64,000 nt of DNA. It comes from Gemmatimonadaceae bacterium. GTDB lineage: Bacteria; Gemmatimonadota; Gemmatimonadetes; Gemmatimonadales; Gemmatimonadaceae. Below are positions 16,702 to 25,137 of this stretch, one piece after another (the first letter of the stretch is position 1; every line of letters starts with the position of its first letter). The position numbers and the translations under genes are program-made. The stretch lies in contig WYBP01000001.1 in assembly GCA_011525845.1 (NCBI GenBank), positions 1-64,000 of the forward strand, written 5' to 3'. The notes beneath the pieces are model-generated. The model did not search any database, had not been told where the DNA came from, and worked only from the letters and a program-made list of their open reading frames with translations.

Positions 16702-19187
16702 CGTGCGCTCCGGATCTGCTGGATCATCCAGCCGTTGGGCCCATTCTCGAGCGTGGCGACGATCTCCACGGGAAGGCGTTCGTTCCGTCGGTTGTCACGG
16801 CTGTAGAACTCGTACTGCCCGCTGATCGTCGCGGTCGCCGCGTTGCCGCGGATGTCGAGCGCGAGCACGCGCAGCGTCACCTTGAGCTGCTCGAGTGCGC
16901 GGAGGGTCTGGGCGAGCTGGGATTCCTGGTCCGGCTGGATGCCGGGATAGACCTTGCGGACCTCCGAGATCTGCCGCGACTCCAGCGCGCGTGCGTACCC
17001 CTGGATCGCCGCGTTCACCGCGACACTCGGCTCCAGCGCCGGTGCCGCGGGGCGCGACGGCTCCGGGGCCGGACGCGCCACGGTCTCCTCGGCCGCCACA
17101 CGGACCGTGGTGCTCGACTCCTGACCATCCGCCGCCGCGAAGATCTGCGTGCTCCCCGCGCCGACCGCCGTCACCACGCCGCCGACGACCGTCGCCACGC
17201 GCGTGTCGCCACTCCGCCAGCTCACCGGCGCGTCCATCGCCTGTCCGTCGCTCCCCACCACCACCGCGGAGAGCCGCGCGGTGGTGCCGACGGTCATCGG
17301 TCCTGGCGCACCCGAGAGATTCACCGCCGCGGCGCGCGCGGCCGTCACCGCGATGGTCACCGCGCGGTCCACGCCGTCGATGCGCGCGATGAGGGTCGCA
17401 TCGCCGGGCGAGAGCGCCGTCACCGCCCCGGTGGGCGTGACGCGCGCGCGCGCCGGGTCAGCGCTCGTCCAGCGCGCCGTCCGCCCGGAGAGCGGAGCGC
17501 CGCTCCCGTCGAGCGCGGTCGCGCGCAGCTGCGCGGTGCCACCGACGGTGAGCGAGGGAGGCACGCCATCCACGCGGATGCTGGCGACGCTCGCGGCGGT
17601 GCCGGACGCCGCGGGCGACGCGGGACGTCCGCCCGGCGGGGCGATCGTGAGCAGCGCCGACGACTCGACCCCTCCGGCCATCGCGCGGATCACGATGGTC
17701 CCGGGTGCGCGCGCCTCCACGAGACCGGTCGGCGAGACAGTGGCGATCGTGGGGTCCGCACTCGTCCACGCGACGGTGACGCTCGTGGGTTGACCGGCGG
17801 CGTCGCGCGCCGCGGCCGCCAGCTGCAGTGACTGGTTGACCTCGAGGTTGCCGGAGCTCGGTGAGACCACGAGGCTGCCCACCGTCGGCGCCGTCGCGGG
17901 TCCCGGCGCAGCGGTCGTCTCCGGGCCCGAGGCTGCGGACTCCCACGGCCGGAGGACGCCGAGCCCTCCGCCGATGACGACCACCGCCGCCAAGGCGGCC
18001 CAGAGCGGTGCCCGCGACTTCGGCGGCGGAGCGACGCGCGTCCGCTCGGCCGGGGGCGGTTGCGTCGCACCCCGCGTCCCCGCAGCGGTGGCTTTCGCGC
18101 GCGTCGGGATCGGGCTGCGCGGCGTCTTCACGCTCTCGAGGATGCGGCGATTGCCCCCCTTCATCGCGAGGTCGACGAGCTGCGTGCGCACCGGGTCGTC
18201 GAAGGAGAGCGAGACCCGCCCGATCTCCTCCACCGCGGCCTCGAGGTTCGGGAAGCGCTCCTCCGGCGTCTTCGCGAGCATGCGCAGCACCGCGGCGTGC
18301 AGCGCCGGGGGACAGTCGGGCCGCTCGTGGAGGAAGGGCGGTGGCGGCTCGTGGCAGTGCTGGTAGAGCAGGCTCACCATCGTCTCCCCGTTGAAGGGGA
18401 GGTGCCCGCTCAGCATCTGGTACGCCACGATCCCGAGCGAGTACTGGTCCGAGGAACCGGTGATCGGGCTCGCGGTCGCCTGTTCGGGGCTCATGTAGGT
18501 CGGCGTACCGATCGTCGCGCCGGTCATGGTGAGCCCGCTCAGCTCCGCGACCTTGGCGATGCCGAAGTCCGTGACGATCGGCTGCCCCTCGACATCGATC
18601 ATGAGGTTGGCGGGCTTGATGTCGCGGTGCACCACGCCCTGCCGGTGCGCGTAGCCGAGCGCCTCGCCGACCTTGGAGAGGATGCTCTGGGCCATCGGGA
18701 TGGGGAGCTTCCCGACCTCGCGGATGATCGTGTCGAGCGGCCGCCCCTCCACGAACTTCATCACGAAGTAGAGCAGCAGGTCGGTGTCGCGGACCGCGTA
18801 GATCGGGATGATGTGCGGGTGGCTCAGGTTCGCCGCCGTGCGCGCCTCGAGCTTGAACCGCTCCGCCATCCCCTCCCCCTCGAGAAGGGTGGGGAGCATC
18901 ACCTTGATGGCGACCTTGCGGTCGAGCTGGAGGTCGTGCGCCAGGAAGACGCTCGCCATCCCACCCCGCCCGAGCTCGGCGAGGATCTCGTACTCGCCGA
19001 GCGCCGCACGGCGGAGCCGCTCGAGGAGCTGGTTGTGCATGAGCGCCGTCGCGCTCGCCGGCGTCATGCGGCGCGTGGCGGCGAACCCCTGCTCCGAGGA
19101 TACGTCGGCACCGCAGTTCGAGCAGAACTGCGCGCCGGCGTCCACCGCGCGGCCGCACCGCTGGCAGCCGGAGAGGGCGTTCACCAC
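16698..19187 (-). CDS. Ser/Thr protein kinase with zinc ribbon, TM, BIG2-like repeats and NTF2-like tail
   Basis: Protein of 829 residues. N-terminal zinc ribbon: C8-x2-C11 and C22-x2-C25. Hanks-type kinase at about 66-330: glycine loop ELGRGGMASV, Lys95 (VAIK), HRD 187-189, DFG 207-209, then GTPTYMSPEQ. A Pro/Lys-rich linker leads to one membrane helix (about 394-412). The outer part has three BIG2-like domains (about 436-690; VAWTSADPTIATVS recurs) and a C-terminal domain of about 105 residues, NTF2/SnoaL-like by its QGYARALESR start and final WMIQQIR strand. It should be a bitopic kinase sensing through its outer domains. The GTG start follows the globin stop with no gap, and the stop overlaps the Ig-cytochrome ATG. 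The kinase assignment is sure; the tail fold is inferred. Confidence 0.9.
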   Translation of the reverse strand: MVNALSGCQRCGRAVDAGAQFCSNCGADVSSEQGFAATRRMTPASATALMHNQLLERLRRAALGEYEILAELGRGGMASVFLAHDLQLDRKVAIKVMLPTLLEGEGMAERFKLEARTAANLSHPHIIPIYAVRDTDLLLYFVMKFVEGRPLDTIIREVGKLPIPMAQSILSKVGEALGYAHRQGVVHRDIKPANLMIDVEGQPIVTDFGIAKVAELSGLTMTGATIGTPTYMSPEQATASPITGSSDQYSLGIVAYQMLSGHLPFNGETMVSLLYQHCHEPPPPFLHERPDCPPALHAAVLRMLAKTPEERFPNLEAAVEEIGRVSLSFDDPVRTQLVDLAMKGGNRRILESVKTPRSPIPTRAKATAAGTRGATQPPPAERTRVAPPPKSRAPLWAALAAVVVIGGGLGVLRPWESAASGPETTAAPGPATAPTVGSLVVSPSSGNLEVNQSLQLAAAARDAAGQPTSVTVAWTSADPTIATVSPTGLVEARAPGTIVIRAMAGGVESSALLTIAPPGGRPASPAASGTAASVASIRVDGVPPSLTVGGTAQLRATALDGSGAPLSGRTARWTSADPARARVTPTGAVTALSPGDATLIARIDGVDRAVTIAVTAARAAAVNLSGAPGPMTVGTTARLSAVVVGSDGQAMDAPVSWRSGDTRVATVVGGVVTAVGAGSTQIFAAADGQESSTTVRVAAEETVARPAPEPSRPAAPALEPSVAVNAAIQGYARALESRQISEVRKVYPGIQPDQESQLAQTLRALEQLKVTLRVLALDIRGNAATATISGQYEFYSRDNRRNERLPVEIVATLENGPNGWMIQQIRSAR

Positions 19188-19607
19188 TCAGCCACCGTGC
19201 TGCGCGGCCATGAACGCGATCCCGGGAGCGATCGCCCGGTGCCAGGCATCCTCGAGTGCGGGGCCCCACTCGGGGTCGAACTCGCGCACGGTCCGCAACA
19301 GGCTCTCCTCGAAGTGCGCGTACTGGGCGGGGGCGACGTCGAGGTCCTGCTTGTTGTGGCGCGCCGCGATCCGCTCCAGGAGCACCGGGTTGCGGCGCTT
19401 GGCGAAGGTGAAGAGCAGGCCCAGCCCGTGCTGGAGCAGCTTGTTCTGCCGGTCGAAGTCGGTGTGGGCGAACTTCGCCCGCGTCGCCGCGTCCGACTGG
19501 AGCAGCCGCTTGTAGAACGCCTGGAAGAACTGCTCGCTCGCGCAGCGGCGGAGGCTCTCCTCCGCGAGCTGGATCGTTTCGGCGGACAGGACATCGGGCG
19601 AGGCCAC
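19188..19607 (-). CDS. Single-domain globin (flavohaemoglobin/sensor-globin type)
   Basis: Protein of 139 residues from the GTG at 19607, which has AGGAG eight bases upstream; an in-frame GTG at 19613 is only two bases from that site. Globin marks: Tyr32 in FYKRLL (B10), Phe46 in KFAHTD (CD1), Gln54 near E7, and His84 in AARHN (proximal F8), followed by the PAQYAHFEESLL pattern of this globin class. No reductase or signalling domain is attached. The family binds O2 or NO and can act as sensor or scavenger. Zero spacing to the kinase and then to a haem protein suggests a gas or redox input to that operon, which is inference. A 77-residue ORF and a hairpin lie just upstream. Confidence 0.87.
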   Translation of the reverse strand: MASPDVLSAETIQLAEESLRRCASEQFFQAFYKRLLQSDAATRAKFAHTDFDRQNKLLQHGLGLLFTFAKRRNPVLLERIAARHNKQDLDVAPAQYAHFEESLLRTVREFDPEWGPALEDAWHRAIAPGIAFMAAQHGG

Positions 19608-19632
19608 TCGCACTACTCCTTCACGGGAGGAC

Positions 19633-19667
19633 GCGGCGCATGCACCGCTATAGAAGCGGTGCGCCGC
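19633..19667. terminator. Imperfect inverted repeat between two minus-strand operons
   Basis: Arms GCGGCGC..ACCGCT (19633-19649, with a 4-base bulge) and AGCGGTGCGCCGC (19655-19667) enclose a 5-base loop. It starts seven bases past the stop of the small ORF ending at 19674 and lies 26 bases before the globin start. It could terminate the upstream operon (no U-tract is present) or be an operator; GGTGCG and CGCACC also make a short palindrome around 19664. A TATAG in the loop could be a -10. Confidence 0.35.
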
Positions 19668-19673
19668 ACCACT

Positions 19674-19907
19674 TTACGCTCCGGCGGGACCCTCGGCAAT
19701 GGCGCGAGGACGCGGGGCACGGGCGTGCTGGTCCGCGAAGACCGCCCGAAGGGCGTAGCGCATGGCCGCGCCCAGCAGGGGCGCCGGGTGCGCGTTCAGG
19801 AACTCGTCCGGCGACTCGACGTAGAGCCAGAAGATCTCCTTGCACTGCTCATCGGAGAGCTCGTCGATCCAGCTCGGGTCGGGCGGGACGGCGGGGGTGA
19901 CGGACAC
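19674..19907 (-). CDS. Small acidic protein of unknown function (77 aa)
   Basis: The GTG at 19907 has GGAG five bases upstream and lies 31 bases after the stop of the Asp/Asn-hydroxylase-like gene, so it is probably the last gene of that operon. An earlier in-frame ATG at 19997 would overlap that gene by about 59 bases and is less likely. The central part reads SWIDELSDEQCKEIFWLYVESPDEFLNAHP, which looks like two amphipathic helices with a conserved-looking Cys. I recognise no family. Coding character (ribosome site, acidic helical composition) supports a real gene, moderately. Confidence 0.55.
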   Translation of the reverse strand: MSVTPAVPPDPSWIDELSDEQCKEIFWLYVESPDEFLNAHPAPLLGAAMRYALRAVFADQHARAPRPRAIAEGPAGA

Positions 19908-19938
19908 GCGTTCTCCGCGGAGATGCTCGGGGACGGGA

Positions 19939-20616
19939 TCAGTTGCCGCTGATGCCCAGCGCGCGCTGTACGCGTCGGCCCAGCAGGTGCTTGGCATAGT
20001 AGCCCGTGAGGCGACCCTCCGCGAGCACCGAGGCGCGGTCGATCAGCGCCGCGAGCTCCGCCGACGGGACCAGGTCCATCACGAGGTGCACGCGGTCCAC
20101 CGCCCCCTCGTTCGCGACCTCGTGCGGGAATCGCACATCCACCAGCCAGGTCTCACCCGCCGCGAGCGGCACCCGGTGGTCGTCCACCGTGAATCGGACA
20201 TCAGGATTCGTCACCACCGGCACGTGCAGCCGCACCAGGTCCTTCGCGATCGTGTGCAGCGGGTCCGAGTGCCGGAGGATGCGGCCCCCCGAACGCAGGC
20301 GCATGAGGCGCACCCGGTTCCGCTCCGCCGGGAACCGGTCGAGCACCTCCTGGAAGTACGGACAGAAGCTCAGCGCGGGCGTCGCCGCGAACGCGCCGCC
20401 CCTGCTGGTCTGCTCCCGCAGGTCGCCGCGCGGTGCCCAGAGGGCCACGGATTCCCACGCGCCATCGTGGTACGGACCCGCGTGCACGCTCCACCAGCTC
20501 TCATGCACGCGCGCCAGGTCGGCGGCGAGGCGCGCCGGGTCGAACGTCAGCTCCAGCCGGCGCGCGATCGGGTGACGCCGCAGGCCGTTCCGCAGCGCCT
20601 CACGCAGCAGGGACAT
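19939..20616 (-). CDS. Aspartyl/asparaginyl beta-hydroxylase-like 2OG-Fe(II) oxygenase
   Basis: Protein of 225 residues. The ATG at 20616 is preceded by GGGAGGG; upstream in-frame sequence is Arg/Pro-rich and not protein-like. The Asp_Arg_Hydrox pattern is present: RHSDPLH (iron-binding His with nearby Asp), LHVPVVTNPDVRFTVD, a glycine turn AAGETWLVDVRFPHEVANEG with the distal His, then DRVHLVMDLV with the Arg that binds 2-oxoglutarate. Family members hydroxylate Asp/Asn in proteins or peptides, or small molecules in biosynthetic clusters; the substrate here is unknown. The start overlaps the SDR gene by 17 bases, so it is translationally linked. It lies about 5 kb from the RiPP-like operon at 25-31.7 kb but on the other strand. 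Confidence 0.82.
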   Translation of the reverse strand: MSLLREALRNGLRRHPIARRLELTFDPARLAADLARVHESWWSVHAGPYHDGAWESVALWAPRGDLREQTSRGGAFAATPALSFCPYFQEVLDRFPAERNRVRLMRLRSGGRILRHSDPLHTIAKDLVRLHVPVVTNPDVRFTVDDHRVPLAAGETWLVDVRFPHEVANEGAVDRVHLVMDLVPSAELAALIDRASVLAEGRLTGYYAKHLLGRRVQRALGISGN

Positions 20617-21628
20617 GCTGCCCTCCCGCTCGCGCGCCGTGCGCCGGCGCGGACGCGGCACCGGCGATCCAGCGAAGGTCGGAGCGTGCGAACTCAGCGA
20701 GGCCCTCGCGCAGGGAGCGCGGCGGAGCGAAGTCCAGACCACCACGCCGCACCGACGTGAAGCGTGAGTCGCTGCAGTACCGCAGGACCTGAGCGGCCGA
20801 TCGAGCCGTGGCTCCCACGACCTCCGTCGCGCGCGTCCCTCGCAGGAGAGCGGCGATCACCGCGACCGCGCGGCTCCGCCGTGGGAACCCCGTCGGCAAC
20901 CCGAGCGCCTCCCGGATCGTGGTCGCCACCTCTCCCAGCGTGAGATCGGGCCCGTCGGCATAGTTGAAGACGTGCACGCCCGGGCCGAGCGCAGCCGCGT
21001 GCGCGTGGAAGGCCGCGACGTTCTCCACATGGGCGAAGGACTTCCGGTTGTCCCCGCTCCCGATCATCACGAACCCCGGGGCGGCCAGCTCGTGGAAGAG
21101 GCCGAGCATCCGACCCCGCACACCGGGGCCGAACACGATCGTCGGCCGGATGATGACGAGACTGCGCGTCGCATCCTCTCGAGCCCACCCCTCGAGGATG
21201 CGCTCCGCCTCCAGCTTGGTGCGCCCGTACGGCGAGCGCGGACGGCAGGGGGAGTCCTCGGTCCGCACGCCCCGATGCTGTCCGTAGACTGCGACCGTGC
21301 TGGTGAAGACGATCCGGCGGAGGCCCGCGCGCCGCGCGGCGCTCGCGACGGCGCGTGCGCCGCCGACGTTCGTCTCCTCGAACCGCTCCACCGGACGGGG
21401 TTCCGTCCCATGCTCCGCGGCGAGGAGGAAGAGCGTCTCCGCCCCCGCGAGCGCGCGCGCCACCGACGCCTCATCGCGCACGTCGGCGTGCTGCCACGCG
21501 TGCGGCGCCACGGTGCACGGCTGGCGGTCCGCGATCCGCACCGGCAGCCCTGCCGCGAGCAGGGCGCGCGCCAGCGCGCTGCCGATGAATCCCGATCCCC
21601 CCAGCAGGACGCGCGGTCGGTCGCTCAC
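20600..21628 (-). CDS. NAD-dependent epimerase/dehydratase (extended SDR)
   Basis: Protein of 342 residues with the extended short-chain dehydrogenase fold. Nucleotide-binding GGSGFIGS lies near residue 10, acidic IADRQ ends strand 2, DVRDEASVARAL sits at strand 3, Ser in FTSTVAVYG and YGRTK supply the Ser-Tyr-Lys catalytic set, and RPTIVFGPG follows. Such enzymes act on nucleotide sugars or on sterol-like 3-beta-hydroxy compounds. With a sterol-desaturase-like partner upstream, a lipid substrate is possible but unproven. The ATG overlaps the upstream stop as ATGA (21625-21628), and the end overlaps the oxygenase start by 17 bases, so this is the middle gene of a tight operon. Confidence 0.88.
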   Translation of the reverse strand: MSDRPRVLLGGSGFIGSALARALLAAGLPVRIADRQPCTVAPHAWQHADVRDEASVARALAGAETLFLLAAEHGTEPRPVERFEETNVGGARAVASAARRAGLRRIVFTSTVAVYGQHRGVRTEDSPCRPRSPYGRTKLEAERILEGWAREDATRSLVIIRPTIVFGPGVRGRMLGLFHELAAPGFVMIGSGDNRKSFAHVENVAAFHAHAAALGPGVHVFNYADGPDLTLGEVATTIREALGLPTGFPRRSRAVAVIAALLRGTRATEVVGATARSAAQVLRYCSDSRFTSVRRGGLDFAPPRSLREGLAEFARSDLRWIAGAASAPAHGARAGGQHVPAA

Positions 21629-22488
21629 TCCCGCTCCGTCGCGGCGCGCACGTTCGCGCCCGCGCTCTCGATGACCGCATCGCGACGGAACGGGGAGACG
21701 AGGTGCGACAGCCAGCGCTCACGCACGCGCCATCCCTCCACACCCGTCCGCTCGGGCCGCCGCTCGGCGTCCACGGCGGTGCCGAAGAGGAAGTCCCAGA
21801 ACGAGAAGAGGCCGCCGAAGTTCGTGTCCCGCACCGCGGGGTCGGTCGAATGGTGGGTCGCGTGGAACACCGGCGAGACGAGGATCTTCCGCGCCCAGCC
21901 GAAGCGCCACGGCAGGTTGGCGTGGTGGGTCGCGTCGATGAAGGCGAGCAGGAAGGAGTAGGGGAGCCACGAGACGGCCGGCGTCCCCAGCAGCAGGAGC
22001 GGGATGAAGGTCACCGTGTGCGCGAAGGCCTGGTCGATCGGGTGGTTCCGGTAGCCCGTCGCGAAGGTCAGCTGCTCCTGGCTGTGGTGCACGCGATGGA
22101 AGCGCCACCAGATGCGGGAGTGCTGCGCCCGGTGGATCCAGTAGCTGAGGAAGTCGAAGATCAGCAGGTAGGCGGGGATCCCGATCCAGAGCGGCGCGCT
22201 GCTGAGCAGCTCGACCCGCATCCAGGGGAACGCCTCGCGCGTGGCCACCGAGAGCGGCGTGTAGAGCATCACGATGTACACCACGAACACGAGGCGGTAG
22301 AGCACATCGGTGAGGAAGCGCCGGGAGGCGTACTGCTCCAGGCTCACGCCCGCGCGGCGCTCGAAGACCATCAGGATCGCCATGCACGCCGCGCCGATGC
22401 CGATCGCGTAGCGCAGTCCGCTCCCGAGCTCCGTGATCGGAAGCCAGGTCGCGAGCCACTCGAGCAGGGCGCGATTCAGGTCGTCCAT
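21625..22488 (-). CDS. Sterol desaturase/fatty acid hydroxylase family membrane oxygenase
   Basis: Protein of 287 residues. Several membrane helices (about 27-45, 62-80, 98-115, 150-170) carry the three histidine clusters of the family: HRAQH and HRVHH (about 118-135), and HATHH (about 210), with HATHHSTDP near the end. These bind a di-iron centre used to hydroxylate or desaturate lipids. First gene of the operon with SDR, 2OG oxygenase and a small ORF; divergent from the formyltransferase at 22604. TATGTT on the minus strand (22547-22542) is 53 bases upstream and is a likely -10. Family assignment is firm; the substrate is not known. Confidence 0.92.
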   Translation of the reverse strand: MDDLNRALLEWLATWLPITELGSGLRYAIGIGAACMAILMVFERRAGVSLEQYASRRFLTDVLYRLVFVVYIVMLYTPLSVATREAFPWMRVELLSSAPLWIGIPAYLLIFDFLSYWIHRAQHSRIWWRFHRVHHSQEQLTFATGYRNHPIDQAFAHTVTFIPLLLLGTPAVSWLPYSFLLAFIDATHHANLPWRFGWARKILVSPVFHATHHSTDPAVRDTNFGGLFSFWDFLFGTAVDAERRPERTGVEGWRVRERWLSHLVSPFRRDAVIESAGANVRAATERE

Positions 22489-22541
22489 GTCGGCGGTCGG
22501 CGCAGGCGGGAGTGCGATTGCGAGGGTGAACGGCGACCCCT

Positions 22542-22547
22542 AACATA
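22542..22547 (-). promoter_or_regulatory. -10-like TATGTT for desaturase-SDR-oxygenase operon
   Basis: Identical to the hexamer at 25094-25099 and 13777-13782. A possible -35, TTGTGT, lies about 20 bases further upstream, which is long spacing. Confidence 0.4.
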
Positions 22548-22603
22548 GGCCACCGTTCCCGGGAGCGACACAACGTGCCTGTGGTCGATGACGTGGTCGT
22601 GCG

Positions 22604-23533
22604 TTGAGGGTCGTGCTCTTCGCCTCCGGCGGTGCGATCCCCGCAGAGGCCGTGCGTGCCCTGCGCGGCACGTGCGATCTCGTGGGGGTCGTGCGGCCGC
22701 GCGCATCGGTTGACGCGCGCGGCCCCGCCTGGCTCGCGCGCCGGGTGTGGCATGGCGCGCGAGCCCTCGCGCGACGCTCGAAGCAGGCAGGACCCGAGAC
22801 GCGGGATCCGCTCGACTCCGTCATCGCGGAGTCGGCGCTCCCGGTCTGGCCGATGCGCGGGCCGAACGATCCGGCGCTCGAGGCACGACTCCGCGCCGCC
22901 GCCGTCGACGTCGCCTGCATCGCGACCTTCCCCTGGCGACTCGGCGCCTCGCTCCTCGGCGCCGCACGCGCCGGCACGCTCAACGTCCACACCTCGCTCC
23001 TCCCGCGGCACCGGGGTCCGACGCCGCTCTTCTGGACCTACCACGCCGACGATCGCGAGGCCGGCGTCACCATCCATCGCGCCGACTCCAGGATGGACGC
23101 GGGTCCGATCGTCGCGCAGGCACGCCTCCCCCTTCCGCGAGGCCATCCGGTGCGCACCCTCCACGCCGAGCTCGCGGAGGTGGGCGCGTCGCTCCTGCGT
23201 GACGCGGTGGTCTCGATGGCGGGTGGGACGGCGACGCTGCAGGCGCAGGACGAGCGCCTCGCGACGCAGGCGCCGCGCGTGCAGTCCGGTGAGCGGATGC
23301 TGGGTGAGGACTGGGGTGCCGAGCGGACCTGGCACTTCCTCGCGGGCCTCGCCGGGATGTACCGCGAGCCACTGTGGTGCGACGGGCGCGAGGTGCGGTA
23401 CCGCGAAGTGCCCGGCTACACGGGCGGTTCCCCGCTCGCCGTGCCAGGCGTCGTGACGCGTGCGACCACGGGACCCGGGTGGACGCTCTGGTGCCGGGAC
23501 GGCGGCGTGACGCTCCTGCCGGACGACGCGTGA
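22604..23533 (+). CDS. Formyltransferase-family protein
   Basis: Protein of 309 residues. The formyl-transferase N domain (about 1-190) begins RVVLFASGG and contains LNVHTSLLPRHRGPTP, the family signature with catalytic Asn and His, then HRADSRMDAGPI with the catalytic Asp. The C-terminal third (WHFLAGLAGMYREP and a short beta region) resembles the C-terminal part of Met-tRNA formyltransferase-like enzymes but is shorter. Relatives transfer formyl from 10-formyltetrahydrofolate to Met-tRNA, UDP-amino-sugars or amines. Context does not suggest translation genes, so a small-molecule, sugar or peptide amine is more likely. The start is the TTG at 22604, chosen because it precedes strand 1 exactly; no clear ribosome site. 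Its stop overlaps the next GTG. Confidence 0.83.
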   Translation: MRVVLFASGGAIPAEAVRALRGTCDLVGVVRPRASVDARGPAWLARRVWHGARALARRSKQAGPETRDPLDSVIAESALPVWPMRGPNDPALEARLRAAAVDVACIATFPWRLGASLLGAARAGTLNVHTSLLPRHRGPTPLFWTYHADDREAGVTIHRADSRMDAGPIVAQARLPLPRGHPVRTLHAELAEVGASLLRDAVVSMAGGTATLQAQDERLATQAPRVQSGERMLGEDWGAERTWHFLAGLAGMYREPLWCDGREVRYREVPGYTGGSPLAVPGVVTRATTGPGWTLWCRDGGVTLLPDDA

Positions 23534-24180
23534 TCGGCGAGCTCGTCGCGCTCACCGGATGGATCGTCCTCGTGGCGACCGGCGCGTGGATCGCACTCCG
23601 CGAGCGCGGCACGTCGGGCACGGGCGGCCCCTCCGCGGCCGTGCGCCGTTTCATCGCGGTGGCGCTCGCGATGTCGCTGCTGGCCGGGTTCTCGCAGCGC
23701 GAGCTCTGGCCGTTCGCGACCTGGGCGCTGATGCCCGCCCGCTCACCCGCCGACGTCCGGATCCGCGCGCTGGTCTGCGTCGACTCCGCCGACCGTCCGT
23801 TCGCGGTGGACCACCGCGCCTGGGCGCCGCTCACGGAGGAGGAGCTGCTCTCCTGGACCCGCGGGCCCTTCACGCGCCTGGAAGCGGCCGCGCAGCGGAC
23901 GGCCATCGTCTCGCTCACGGAACGCGTGGAGGCGGGCCGGGTGCGCGCACGCGGCGGGCTCTCCCCCGCGGCACACGCCTCCCCACTCGGGCGCTTCGCC
24001 GCCTCGTCGCACCTGCTTCACCCGCTGCGGTGGACCACGCCAGAGCGCACACCCGCCACGCCCTGCGTCGCCCTGCGCCTCGTGGAGCGACGGTGGAACG
24101 TGGACTCCGCAGCCGCCGGGCGTGGCGTGGTGATCGAGTCGACGCTCTGGCAGCTCCCGCCGCATGAGGAGGAACCGTGA
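23530..24180 (+). CDS. Membrane-anchored protein of unknown function
   Basis: The GTG at 23530 overlaps the formyltransferase TGA as GTGA, giving 216 residues. Two N-terminal hydrophobic helices (about 2-22 and 36-58, around LVALTGWIVLVATGAWI and RRFIAVALAMSLLAGF) are followed by a soluble region with RIRALVCVDSADRPFAVDHRAW and a charged, Arg-rich remainder. No motif I recognise. The end overlaps the HTTM gene start (GTGA at 24177-24180). The same pairing, a small membrane protein beside an HTTM protein, suggests the two form one complex; inference only. Confidence 0.7.
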   Translation: MIGELVALTGWIVLVATGAWIALRERGTSGTGGPSAAVRRFIAVALAMSLLAGFSQRELWPFATWALMPARSPADVRIRALVCVDSADRPFAVDHRAWAPLTEEELLSWTRGPFTRLEAAAQRTAIVSLTERVEAGRVRARGGLSPAAHASPLGRFAASSHLLHPLRWTTPERTPATPCVALRLVERRWNVDSAAAGRGVVIESTLWQLPPHEEEP

Positions 24181-25073
24181 CCGGATCCCTGCGGGCTCGC
24201 TGGGAGGCGTACTGGTTCGAGCCGGGGCACGCCCTCCAACTCGCCGTCGTTCGCGTGCTCGCCGCCGGGACTGCGCTCTGGGTGCTCGTCTCGCGGGACC
24301 GCGCCGGCGTGAGCGGACTCGGGAGCGAGTTCTGGTCCGGCGTCTCGGCCATCACGCGCTGGCGCTTCCTCCTCTTCCCCGGGCACGAGACGCTCGAGCG
24401 CGCGCTCACCCTGCTGGCGGCGGTCCTCCTGGTCGCCACGCTCCTCGGCATCCGGCCCCGTGTCACCGCGCTCGCCTCGGCGCTCCTGCTCTACCACCTC
24501 GCGCCGCTCGAGAGCATCGTCTGGACGCCGGCACCGTACGGACGCGGACTCACGCTCCCCACACTCGCCCTCCTCCTCTGCGGGATCGCGCCGAGCGCCG
24601 ACGCGCTCGCGCCGGGCGCGCGGACGACCGCGCCTTCGTGGCGATATGGTTGGCCCGTGCGACTGCTGCAGGTGTGGCTTGTGAGCGTGTACTTCTTCTC
24701 CGGCGTCGCGAAGTTGCGTGCGTCCGGACTCGCCTGGGCGAGCGGCGAGAACCTCACGCACTGGCTCCGGCTGGCCACGCAGAACGAGCTCGTCAACGTG
24801 CATGTCGCCGTGGGGGGGTGGATCGCCGACCAGCCGCTCGCCGCCTCCGGCGCGGGGGCCCTGACGCTCGCCTTCGAGTTCGGGTGCGTCGTCGCGCTCT
24901 TCTCGCGCCGGGCACGCCCCTGGTTCGCGCTGGTTGCCATCGGGTTCCACGTCGGCATCTATCTCGCGATGAACATCACCTTCAACTCCTGGCCGCTCCT
25001 CCTGGCCTTCGTCGACTGGCCCGCGGCGCGTGACCGCTGGCGGGGCTGGCGGGGGGGCGCCGTGCTTGCTTGA
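24177..25073 (+). CDS. HTTM-domain membrane protein (vitamin-K carboxylase-like)
   Basis: Protein of 298 residues with about seven membrane helices. The layout matches HTTM (horizontally transferred transmembrane) proteins: an N-terminal RARWEAYWFEP, a first helix starting LAVVRVLAAGTALWV, a mid-region LLYHLAPLESIVWTPAPYG, then RLLQVWLVSVYFFSGVAKL, which is highly typical of the family, and FHVGIYLAMNITFNSWPLLLAF near the end. Eukaryotic relatives carboxylate glutamate in peptides using vitamin K; most bacterial ones are uncharacterised. It ends at 25073, and the -35 of the RiPP-like operon promoter overlaps its stop codon, so the two transcription units abut. Confidence 0.87.
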   Translation: MTGSLRARWEAYWFEPGHALQLAVVRVLAAGTALWVLVSRDRAGVSGLGSEFWSGVSAITRWRFLLFPGHETLERALTLLAAVLLVATLLGIRPRVTALASALLLYHLAPLESIVWTPAPYGRGLTLPTLALLLCGIAPSADALAPGARTTAPSWRYGWPVRLLQVWLVSVYFFSGVAKLRASGLAWASGENLTHWLRLATQNELVNVHVAVGGWIADQPLAASGAGALTLAFEFGCVVALFSRRARPWFALVAIGFHVGIYLAMNITFNSWPLLLAFVDWPAARDRWRGWRGGAVLA

Positions 25074-25099
25074 CGCTCCGCGCGCGACGGCCGTATGTT
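25070..25099 (+). promoter_or_regulatory. Sigma70-like promoter of the RiPP-like operon
   Basis: TTGACG (25070-25075) and TATGTT (25094-25099) are separated by 18 bases, the best -35/-10 pair I see in the window. Transcription should start near 25106, about 30 bases before the PqqD-like GTG. The -35 overlaps the stop of the HTTM gene. Confidence 0.6.
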
Positions 25100-25137
25100 C
25101 TGCGCGAACGGGTACCCTGCAGCGACCGGAGGTCGCC

